The notes beneath the pieces are model-generated. The model made no database searches. It was not told where the DNA came from and worked only from the letters and a program-made list of their open reading frames with translations. Made by a program: the position numbers and the translations under genes. Of a stretch of DNA of 5,764 nucleotides, positions 1 to 5,228 are shown one piece after another. The first letter of the stretch is position 1; each line of letters opens with the position of its first letter. Origin of the DNA: Bacteroidota bacterium (GTDB lineage Bacteria > Bacteroidota > Bacteroidia > Bacteroidales > FEN-979); contig JAPLDN010000279.1 in NCBI GenBank assembly GCA_026391755.1, positions 1-5,764 of the forward strand. Direction: 5' to 3'.

Positions 1-144
1 AAACACCAGGTTTCAGGACTTGTGCATGTTCAATCAGTGCTGAACGAAGTTCCAGGCATTGAATTCATTTACCTTGACAATTCCGATATCATCCGGCATA
101 AGCTGGTCAGCAGGATCATCAATGCTTACGGGGAAAAGCAGTAG
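1..144 (+). CDS. phoH: PhoH-family ATPase, C-terminal end only
   Basis: This open frame enters from the left edge and ends at TAG (142-144), giving 47 residues. The visible peptide includes VPGIEFIYLDNSDIIRHKLV and ends SRIINAYGEKQ. This matches the usual tail of PhoH-family proteins, where an 'I.F.YF...DVVRH.LV..I..AY' pattern follows the ATPase core. PhoH proteins are cytoplasmic P-loop nucleotide-binding proteins, often linked to RNA metabolism; the Walker motifs would lie upstream and are not visible. From memory, phoH commonly lies directly upstream of purC in Bacteroidota, which fits a purC gene about 3 kb downstream here, with the secreted-protein gene and toxin-antitoxin pair lying between them. 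Identification rests on a short tail, so it is probable rather than certain. Confidence 0.72.
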   Translation, partial: KHQVSGLVHVQSVLNEVPGIEFIYLDNSDIIRHKLVSRIINAYGEKQ

Positions 145-185
145 CGAATTCGCCCAGGATAAATCACGGCTACAGGTAATTTTCG

Positions 186-193
186 TACATTTG
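186..193 (+). promoter_or_regulatory. Bacteroidota-type -7 promoter box (TACATTTG)
   Basis: TACATTTG is an exact match to the Bacteroidota -7 consensus TAnnTTTG. It lies 32 bases before the ATG at 226, so transcription would start near 200 and leave a leader of about 25 bases. No good -33 TTG element is visible 19-21 bases upstream. No purine-rich Shine-Dalgarno is seen before the ATG, which is normal for this phylum. Confidence 0.5.
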
Positions 194-225
194 ATTGCGT
201 CTTTTATACAGACAGCTTAAATATT

Positions 226-2322
226 ATGAAAAAGATTACTATTCTTCTGCTGGTGATTTTCATGTTCCCGCTTATTGCTTTCCCGCAATGGACCAGGCAA
301 AATCCTCTACCCCAGGGCAACTCCCTGTCCTCCGTTTTTTTTATTGATGCCAACAGGGGGTTCACCGTGGGAGAAAATGGCGCGTGTATAATGACCTCCG
401 ACGGAGGTACCATATGGGCCGATTCACCAAATACAACCAGCCGTACATTAACTTCTGTGTGCTTTACTGATGCAAACACCGGTATTGCAGTCGGATTTGG
501 AACAATTCAGAAAACCGTCAACGGAGGGGCAGTCTGGGAGGCTGTACCATGCAATTCGAGCTGGAATTTATATTCTGTAAGTTTCCCTGATGCCAATACA
601 GGCTATGCCGTTGGCCTTAACGGGATGAATACCCTAATTATTAAAACTACTGATGGTGGCTCAACCTGGAATGATATTTATTGGAATGGCTTTGCTTTAT
701 ACTCGGTTTATTTTACGGATGTAAATACGGGTTATGCCGTGGGAAAGACATTTGAAAGCGGCGCAGGGATCCTTCTTAAAACCACGAACGGTGGTATAAG
801 CTGGAGCGGCAATATTGTGCAGCCTTACCTGTATTCAATCTTTTTCCCAAGTGCCAATACCGGCTATTTTACAGGAGAAAACGGGACTATTTATAAAACA
901 ACGGATGCAGGATCAAACTGGACTGCTCTTTCGAGCGGAACAACAGTAAGCCTGGTATCAGCTTTCTTTACTGATGACAATACAGGGTATGTAACAGGGG
1001 ATAATGGAACTATCCTTAAAACAACTGACGGAGGTAATTCCTGGACCATAAACTCAACCGGGATCCCCACACAGCTAAAGTCGGTTTATTTTCCGGATGC
1101 CAACACTGGTTATGTGGTTGGAATAGGCGGTGTAATATTGAAAACCACTGATGCGGGGGCAAACTGGACTCTGCTCTCAAGTTCAGTAACCTATAATACA
1201 TTAGCATCGATTGATTTTACAAGCCCAAACACGGGTTATGCGGCAGGTGATGCCGGTACCATTGTTAAAACTATCGATGCAGGATCAAGATGGTCTGCGT
1301 TATCGAGCAGAACTACCAAAAATTTATCCTCTGTATGTTTTACTGATGAAAATACAGGATATGCAGCAGGTTATATGGGAACTATCCTCAAGACTTCCGA
1401 TGCCGGAGCAAACTGGGTCCCGTGCTCCACCGGGACTGTTTTAAATTTATATTCCCTTGACTTTCCCGAAACAAATACCGGCTATGCCGCAGGTGACAGC
1501 GGAACGATCCTGAAAACAACAGATGCAGGATCAAACTGGACGAATATCTCCGTTTCAACAGATTATCTTTTCAGTTCACTGTGTTTTACTGATGCCTATA
1601 CGGGATACGTCGTGGGCGGAAACGGGTTTATGGAAGGCTGCCTCATGAAAACCACCAATGGGGGCGCTTCCTGGTCTGTTTCACCAATTAGCTCCAGTGT
1701 TTCCCATCTGCGGTCTGTCTTTTTTGTCAACGCCGATACAGGCTTTGCTGCAGGAGGCTGGGGCGGCATGGGCGCCAATATGATCAAAACTACCGATGGC
1801 GGAAATACCTGGTCAGCCTTATCAATAGGAACAAACCTTGATCTGTATTCGGTCTTTTTTCCGAATGCCGATACAGGATTTGTTGCGGGGCAATATGGTA
1901 TTATTTATAAAACCTTTGACGGGGGAGCTACCTGGACCGGCTTATCAAGCGGGACCTCAAATTACCTCTATTCAATGTTCTTTACCAGCCCTAAAACGGG
2001 TTATGCCGTAGGCCAGTATGGAACCATACTGAAAACCACTAACGGGGGAGGTGTGTTTATTCAGGAACAAAATTCACCTGGTCCGGCCTTTACAATTTAT
2101 CCAAACCCGGCAACCGGCAAAATTGCAATTACCAGCAGTACAAATCAAAGCGGAGAAACCAGGATCAGTATGCTCGACATCACCGGGAAAATGAGAGCAG
2201 AATACAAATTCGGGAATCACAATACATTCCTGATAGATGTAAGCAAACTATCAAAAGGAATTTACCTTGTAAAAATCCAGACAAAGGCCGGTATTGAGGT
2301 AAAAGAATTGATCATTCAATGA
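226..2322 (+). CDS. Secreted Ycf48/BNR-like beta-propeller protein with T9SS type A sorting domain
   Basis: A 698-residue exported protein. Residues 1-20 form a signal peptide: the MKK start, then the hydrophobic run ITILLLVIFMFPLIAF, with Gln21 soon after. Residues 34 to about 609 contain fourteen repeats of 38-46 residues with the pattern 'L.SV.F.DANTGYAVG..G.ILKTTDGG..W', typical of Ycf48/HCF136-like and sialidase BNR-type propeller blades. Residues 622-698 are a type IX secretion sorting domain: it opens FTIYPNPATGKI, contains MLDITGK and LSKGIYLVKI, and ends KELIIQ. Known family behaviour is Sec export, transfer across the outer membrane by T9SS, removal of the C-terminal domain, and cell-surface attachment or release. 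No enzymatic residues are recognisable, so a binding or structural surface role is inferred. The resemblance to the photosystem assembly factor Ycf48 is one of fold only. The start at 226 is the only one that gives a complete signal peptide. Confidence 0.93.
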   Translation: MKKITILLLVIFMFPLIAFPQWTRQNPLPQGNSLSSVFFIDANRGFTVGENGACIMTSDGGTIWADSPNTTSRTLTSVCFTDANTGIAVGFGTIQKTVNGGAVWEAVPCNSSWNLYSVSFPDANTGYAVGLNGMNTLIIKTTDGGSTWNDIYWNGFALYSVYFTDVNTGYAVGKTFESGAGILLKTTNGGISWSGNIVQPYLYSIFFPSANTGYFTGENGTIYKTTDAGSNWTALSSGTTVSLVSAFFTDDNTGYVTGDNGTILKTTDGGNSWTINSTGIPTQLKSVYFPDANTGYVVGIGGVILKTTDAGANWTLLSSSVTYNTLASIDFTSPNTGYAAGDAGTIVKTIDAGSRWSALSSRTTKNLSSVCFTDENTGYAAGYMGTILKTSDAGANWVPCSTGTVLNLYSLDFPETNTGYAAGDSGTILKTTDAGSNWTNISVSTDYLFSSLCFTDAYTGYVVGGNGFMEGCLMKTTNGGASWSVSPISSSVSHLRSVFFVNADTGFAAGGWGGMGANMIKTTDGGNTWSALSIGTNLDLYSVFFPNADTGFVAGQYGIIYKTFDGGATWTGLSSGTSNYLYSMFFTSPKTGYAVGQYGTILKTTNGGGVFIQEQNSPGPAFTIYPNPATGKIAITSSTNQSGETRISMLDITGKMRAEYKFGNHNTFLIDVSKLSKGIYLVKIQTKAGIEVKELIIQ
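325..2052 (+). repeat. Fourteen tandem propeller-blade repeats in the coding sequence
   Basis: Each repeat is about 114-138 bp and encodes one 'SVFF.DANTGY..G..G.I.KTTDGG..W' unit. I count fourteen, starting at protein residues 34 (LSSVFF), about 75 (LTSVCF), about 115 (LYSVSF), and so on to the last at base 1966 (LYSMFF). Repeats 3, 4, 11 and 12 have longer loops between the GYAVG strand and the KTT strand. The last repeat reads TTNGGGVF, so it lacks the tryptophan seen in the other thirteen. DNA identity between copies is mostly modest, but a 20-base stretch beginning gatgcaggatcaaac is exactly shared at 904-923 and 1522-1541. Confidence 0.88.
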
Positions 2323-2324
2323 AA

Positions 2325-2341
2325 AGAACAGGGTCTGTTCT
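2325..2341. terminator. Hairpin between convergent genes, candidate bidirectional terminator
   Basis: AGAACAG (2325-2331) and CTGTTCT (2335-2341) form a perfect 7-bp stem with a 3-base loop GGT. It starts 3 bases after the stop of the propeller-protein gene and ends 11 bases before the end of the convergent toxin gene. This is where a shared terminator would sit. The flanking T runs are weak in both directions (GAATTTG on plus, TTTC on minus), so efficient intrinsic termination is uncertain. Confidence 0.45.
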
Positions 2342-2352
2342 GAATTTGAAAA

Positions 2353-2685
2353 TCAGTATGTAAGAACCTCTAAGAGCCCATTCCTGATCAGAGAAAGACT
2401 GTCGGAACTGATTTCACCAAGTTTCCTGATTAACCTGGATCCTGCAATCGAGCGGATCTGAAAGGTGAGAATCTCAGAATCCTGTTCCAGTCCCGATTCG
2501 GGGCCTTTTTCAATGATCACACAGCCTGCAAATCCCTTTATCTTCGTAGTCAGAGGACAAACTATACTGATGCCCAGGTGATCGTTCATAGCATTTCCGC
2601 TTATGATAACCACAGGGCGGATACCGCTCTGCTCACTCCCTTTGACCGGGTTAAGGTCGGCCAGCCAAATTTCCCTCTGTCTCAT
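2353..2685 (-). CDS. MazF/PemK-family toxin (endoribonuclease)
   Basis: A 110-residue protein, the usual length for the family. It starts MRQREIWLADLNPVKGSEQS, followed by GIRPVVIIS (residues 21-29) and CPLTTK (43-48). These match the MazF/PemK pattern 'G.I.....P..G.E..G.RPV...S' with a later 'P.T'. Arg23 and Thr46 correspond to the Arg and Thr that are catalytically important in characterised MazF proteins. The later segment EILTFQIRSIAGSRL fills the place of the usual 'DQIR..D..RL', with Phe and Gly at the acidic positions, so it belongs to a divergent branch. MazF toxins cut mRNA at short sequence-specific sites and are held inactive by their antitoxin. Its ATG overlaps the antitoxin stop by 4 bases (ATGA at 2682-2685), implying translational coupling. 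Cleavage specificity cannot be read from the sequence. Confidence 0.9.
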   Translation of the reverse strand: MRQREIWLADLNPVKGSEQSGIRPVVIISGNAMNDHLGISIVCPLTTKIKGFAGCVIIEKGPESGLEQDSEILTFQIRSIAGSRLIRKLGEISSDSLSLIRNGLLEVLTY

Positions 2686-2924
2686 TCGTCTCCAAGCATT
2701 TTCAGGTAATCCTCCATCCCCTCTTCCACCATAGTCAGCATTGCCTCATCTCCGGCTGCTTTTTTGAACGACCGGATATATTCTGCCTTTTTCAGATGAC
2801 CCAGGTAATTCCTTAAAGCATTCTCTAAAAGTTTGTTTTTCGGGAGTTTAAGCTTTCGTGCATAGAACTCAAGGAGATCCCAGAGATCATCGGGCAAAGT
2901 GCTTGTATAAGTAACCGGTTTCAT
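2682..2924 (-). CDS. Ribbon-helix-helix antitoxin, partner of the MazF-like toxin
   Basis: An 80-residue protein placed first in a two-gene operon. The N-terminus KPVTYTSTLPDDLWDLLEFY, followed by ARKLKLPKNKLLENALRNYL (residues 22-41), fits a ribbon-helix-helix fold: a short beta strand (about 3-9), helix A (about 10-25), a turn at LPKN, and helix B (about 28-41). The acidic C-terminal half (AGDEAMLTMVEEGMEDYL, ending GDE) is the likely toxin-wrapping tail. Known behaviour of this class is to neutralise the toxin and bind its own operator as a dimer. The role is inferred from fold, small size, order (antitoxin first) and the 4-base overlap with the toxin. It is not the classical AbrB-fold MazE. 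The promoter box lies 17 bases upstream. Confidence 0.82.
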   Translation of the reverse strand: MKPVTYTSTLPDDLWDLLEFYARKLKLPKNKLLENALRNYLGHLKKAEYIRSFKKAAGDEAMLTMVEEGMEDYLKMLGDE

Positions 2925-2941
2925 TAGACAAATATTTTTTA

Positions 2942-2949
2942 CAAATATA
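2942..2949 (-). promoter_or_regulatory. -7 promoter box of the antitoxin-toxin operon
   Basis: On the minus strand this reads TATATTTG, an exact match to TAnnTTTG, 17 bases before the antitoxin ATG. The predicted transcript would have a very short leader of roughly 10 bases. No clear TTG at -33 is present; the equivalent position falls in the A/T-only near-palindrome just to the right. Confidence 0.5.
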
Positions 2950-2954
2950 ATTCA

Positions 2955-2974
2955 TAAATAAATATTTTTATTTA
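2955..2974. promoter_or_regulatory. Near-palindrome between divergent promoters, candidate operator
   Basis: TAAATAAATA (2955-2964) is followed directly by TTTTTATTTA (2965-2974). The two 10-base arms are inverted repeats with one mismatch. It lies between the leftward -7 box (2942-2949) and the rightward -7 box (2982-2989), where both -33 regions would fall. Ribbon-helix-helix antitoxins usually repress from such sites. The whole gap is very AT-rich, so a chance palindrome is quite possible. Confidence 0.3.
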
Positions 2975-2981
2975 AATTCCT

Positions 2982-2989
2982 TACTTTTG
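2982..2989 (+). promoter_or_regulatory. -7 promoter box of purC (TACTTTTG)
   Basis: TACTTTTG is an exact match to the Bacteroidota -7 consensus TAnnTTTG, ending 17 bases before the purC ATG at 3007. Transcription would start near 2996, leaving a leader of about 10 bases with no Shine-Dalgarno. It mirrors the leftward promoter box 32 bases away. No convincing -33 TTG is visible. Confidence 0.5.
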
Positions 2990-3006
2990 TCATAAATAAT
3001 CCGATT

Positions 3007-3841
3007 ATGCAAAACGTACTGACGAAAACCAGCTTCAGCTTCCCGGGCCAGAAATCCCTGTATAAAGGCAAGGTCAGGGATGTATATAACATAGACGATA
3101 AATACCTGGTGATGGTTGCCAGTGACAGGATCTCGGCATTCGACGTGGTGCTGCCGAAAGGCATTCCGTACAAAGGACAGGTCCTGAACCAGATCGCATC
3201 CAAATTCCTGGATGCCATGGCCGATATCTGCCCCAACTGGAAAATTTCCAGCCCCGACCCGAATGTCACCATCGGGAGATTTTGTAAAATTTATCCTGTT
3301 GATCATTACTCCTACCACCAAGGCTGCCGAAGGTCATGACATGGACATCACCGAGGAAGAACTCCTTGCACAAGGCCTGATCCCGAAGGAAGAATACGAA
3401 CTGATCAAAAAATACACTTACGCTATTTTCAAACGAGGCACAGAGATCGCAGCGAAACACGGACTGATCCTGGTCGATACGAAATATGAGTTCGGCAAGG
3501 GCCCCGACGGAAAGATCTATCTCTGCGACGAGATTCACACTCCTGATTCTTCAAGGTATTTCTATCTCGAAGGTTACGAGGAAAGGCAGGCCAAAGGCGA
3601 ACAACAGAGGCAGCTTTCGAAAGAATTCGTGAGGGAGTGGCTGATGGCCAACCATTTTATGGGGAATAAAGGTGAAACCGTTCCCGATATGCCCGATGCC
3701 TTCGTAAATGAGATCACCGAACGCTATATCGAGCTTTACGAACGCATAACCGGTGAGACTTTTGTGCGCTCAGATACGTCGGCAATTGAGAAACGGATTG
3801 AAGGCAACATTTTAGGGTTTTTAAATAAAGAGAAGCCATGA
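3007..3841 (+). pseudogene. purC: SAICAR synthetase (phosphoribosylaminoimidazole-succinocarboxamide synthase), broken by internal deletion and frameshift
   Basis: PurC joins CAIR and aspartate using ATP in purine synthesis. The first frame, from ATG 3007, is conserved up to about residue 98 (GKVRDVY at 21-27, SDRISAFDVVLPKGIPYKGQ at 39-58), then becomes nonsense and stops at 3337-3339. Conservation resumes one frame over at 3302 with IITPTTKAAEGHD and continues to TGA 3839-3841, including the second signature ILVDTKYEFG and IHTPDSSRYFYLEGYEER. The usual enzyme of this phylum is about 310 residues. The link between the halves, normally about 40 residues carrying the first signature (VEM.IRGY..GSAW type), is missing. 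The frame change implies that the missing length leaves remainder 2 on division by 3, so about 120 bases. Both halves lack other damage, so the lesion is recent or an assembly error. An internal ATG at 3341 could start the C-terminal part, but that fragment could not be a complete enzyme. Confidence 0.9.
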
Positions 3842-3873
3842 GCCATGAGTGATGAGCCATGAATGATGAATGA
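3835..3873. repeat. Heptanucleotide tandem repeat, consensus GCCATGA
   Basis: Five 7-base units in a row: GCCATGA (3835), GCCATGA (3842), GTGATGA (3849), GCCATGA (3856), ATGATGA (3863), then a partial ATGA (3870-3873). The array begins inside the last codons of purC, and the first unit supplies its TGA stop. Each unit holds an overlapping ATG/TGA, so short start-stop pairs arise as a by-product. Confidence 0.85.
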
Positions 3874-3901
3874 AATTCGAAATTCAAAATTCGTAATTCG
3901 A
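3874..3901. repeat. Heptanucleotide tandem repeat, consensus AATTCGA
   Basis: Four 7-base units follow the GCCATGA array without a gap: AATTCGA (3874), AATTCAA (3881), AATTCGT (3888) and AATTCGA (3895). A degenerate TATTCAA follows at 3903-3909. The period matches the preceding array but the unit sequence differs. Confidence 0.82.
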
Positions 3902-3920
3902 TTATTCAACTCAACTTCAT

Positions 3921-3941
3921 AAATCGTAAATCGTAATTTGT
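3921..3941. repeat. Heptanucleotide tandem repeat, consensus AAATCGT
   Basis: Three 7-base units: AAATCGT (3921), AAATCGT (3928) and AATTTGT (3935). The array ends 9 bases before the aminotransferase ATG. The TAATTTG at 3934-3940 resembles a -7 box but is one base too short for TAnnTTTG, so no confident promoter is called here. Confidence 0.72.
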
Positions 3942-3950
3942 ACATCTCTT

Positions 3951-5171
3951 ATGATCCCCTTCTCCCCTCCCAGAATGGACCAGCGCATCGTCGATGAAGT
4001 CGTCGACACCCTGTATTCAGGCTGGATCACAACGGGACCTAAAACGAAGAGGTTCGAGAAGCTGCTCACCGAATACGGGGGCCAGAAATCCACGCTTTGC
4101 CTGAATTCCGCGACTGCCGGACTTGAACTGGTGCTTCACTGGTATGGTGTTGGTCCGGGAGATGAGGTTATTGTCCCTGCCTATACATACAATGCCACAG
4201 CCAACGTGGTGGTTCACTGCGGGGCAACACTCGTCTTCGTTGACTCCTGCGAAGATTTCAATATCAGCATCAATGCCATCGAAAAAGTCATCAGCAGCAA
4301 GACTAAGGTGATCATCCCGGTGGATATCGGCGGATGGCCAAGCGATTATGATGCAATCAACGCTTTAGTGCGACGTGACGATATCCGCAGTCAATTCAAA
4401 GCAGCAACAAAGGAACAGGAACAACTGGGTCGCATCCTGGTCTTATCCGACGCGGCTCATTCGATAGGCGGGAAATACAAAGGGAAAATGGTGGGCAACC
4501 TCACTGATATCACTGTGTATTCGTTTCATGCAGTGAAAAACCTCACAACCGCCGAGGGCGGCGCCATCTGCTTCAACCTTCCCCTGCCTTTCGACAACCT
4601 GCAGATCTACCAGAGGCTGAATATCAAGTCCCTACACGGGCAAACCAAGGACGCCCTGGCCAAGAACCAGATCGGCAACTGGAGATATGACATTGTTGAA
4701 GCCGGGTACAAATGTAACATGACCGACATCCAGGCTTCAATGGGCCTGGTTGAGATCCAGCGCTATGAAGAGGATATGCTGGTAAGGCGCAAACATATCC
4801 TCGACCGTTACAAAGCCACCCTCTCGAAATATGCCTGGGCGCAGATCCCACTTTACGAAAACGATGAAACTCATTCTTCCTGGCATCTTTTTTTACTGCG
4901 GATAGTTGGGGTAACTGAAATCCAGCGGGATCAGATTATACAAGAGATCTTTAAACAGGAGGTGGCTGTAAATGTGCATTTCGTGCCCCTCCCCCTGATG
5001 ACTTTCTACAAAGGCCTCGGATACAATATGGATGACTACCCTGTAGCCTACGACAATTATTCCCGCGAGATCACCCTCCCCGTTTACTATGACCTTACCG
5101 ATGATATGGTGGATGAGGTGGTGAGAGCGGTGGTGAATGCCGTGATGAACGTGATGGGCGAGATGCCATGA
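3951..5171 (+). CDS. DegT/DnrJ/EryC1/StrS-family PLP-dependent sugar aminotransferase
   Basis: A 406-residue cytoplasmic enzyme, normal to slightly long for the family. It transfers an amino group, usually from glutamate, to a keto-sugar nucleotide. Conserved parts in order: IPFSPPRMD at the start, SGWITTGP (23-30), the cofactor-phosphate loop NSATAGLEL (52-60), DEVIVPAYTYNATAN (71-85), SDAAHSIGG with Asp167 positioned to hold the pyridine nitrogen, and SFHAVKNLTTAEGGAI with Lys196 as the Schiff-base lysine. Then come GYKCNMTDIQASMGL and the C-terminal VAVNVHFVPLPLM. Active-site residues are intact. The segment around DDIRSQFKAATKEQEQLG (about 142-159) is longer than in many relatives and resembles forms I recall from Bacteroidota capsule loci. 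A phosphoglycosyl transferase follows after 57 bases on the same strand. A UDP-4-amino-sugar product (PglE-like) is plausible, but the substrate is not determined. Confidence 0.93.
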   Translation: MIPFSPPRMDQRIVDEVVDTLYSGWITTGPKTKRFEKLLTEYGGQKSTLCLNSATAGLELVLHWYGVGPGDEVIVPAYTYNATANVVVHCGATLVFVDSCEDFNISINAIEKVISSKTKVIIPVDIGGWPSDYDAINALVRRDDIRSQFKAATKEQEQLGRILVLSDAAHSIGGKYKGKMVGNLTDITVYSFHAVKNLTTAEGGAICFNLPLPFDNLQIYQRLNIKSLHGQTKDALAKNQIGNWRYDIVEAGYKCNMTDIQASMGLVEIQRYEEDMLVRRKHILDRYKATLSKYAWAQIPLYENDETHSSWHLFLLRIVGVTEIQRDQIIQEIFKQEVAVNVHFVPLPLMTFYKGLGYNMDDYPVAYDNYSREITLPVYYDLTDDMVDEVVRAVVNAVMNVMGEMP

Positions 5172-5228
5172 CGATCGTTACCGATATCACGTTCATTTCG
5201 ACTATCACATGATCACGATTATTTTGAC

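Noticed and set aside
226..2322. Photosystem II assembly factor Ycf48 or a sialidase
   Set aside because: The repeats share the fold pattern, but the protein carries a signal peptide and T9SS sorting domain, there is no photosynthetic context, and no sialidase catalytic residues are recognisable.
2952..3321. Two minus-strand open frames (2952-3272 and 2968-3321) opposite the purC start
   Set aside because: They mirror conserved purC coding sequence, show no family features, and conflict with the divergent promoter arrangement. They are frame shadows.
3212..3340. The longer open frame of the purC 3' part beginning at 3212
   Set aside because: Residues before about 3302 are out of frame with conserved purC (MPWPISAPTGK and on). 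The true homologous part starts near 3302, so 3212 is not a biological start.
3835..3873. Repeated ATG/TGA pairs in the GCCATGA array as a translational re-initiation device
   Set aside because: The pairs follow automatically from the repeat unit, there is no ribosome-binding sequence, and the next real start is at 3951.
3835..3941. CRISPR-like array
   Set aside because: The units are 7 bases long with no spacers, which is a simple tandem repeat and not a CRISPR.
3736..3945. Minus-strand frame of 69 codons across the heptamer arrays (peptide with NFEFRISF)
   Set aside because: The peptide is simply translation of the AATTCGA and GCCATGA repeats plus antisense purC, with no recognisable domain.
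5172..5228. ATCAC motif occurring three times (5186, 5204, 5212) and a TGATCA palindrome between the two glycan genes
   Set aside because: The spacing is irregular, there is no hairpin with a T run and no full TAnnTTTG box. It is too short and weak to call an operator or terminator.
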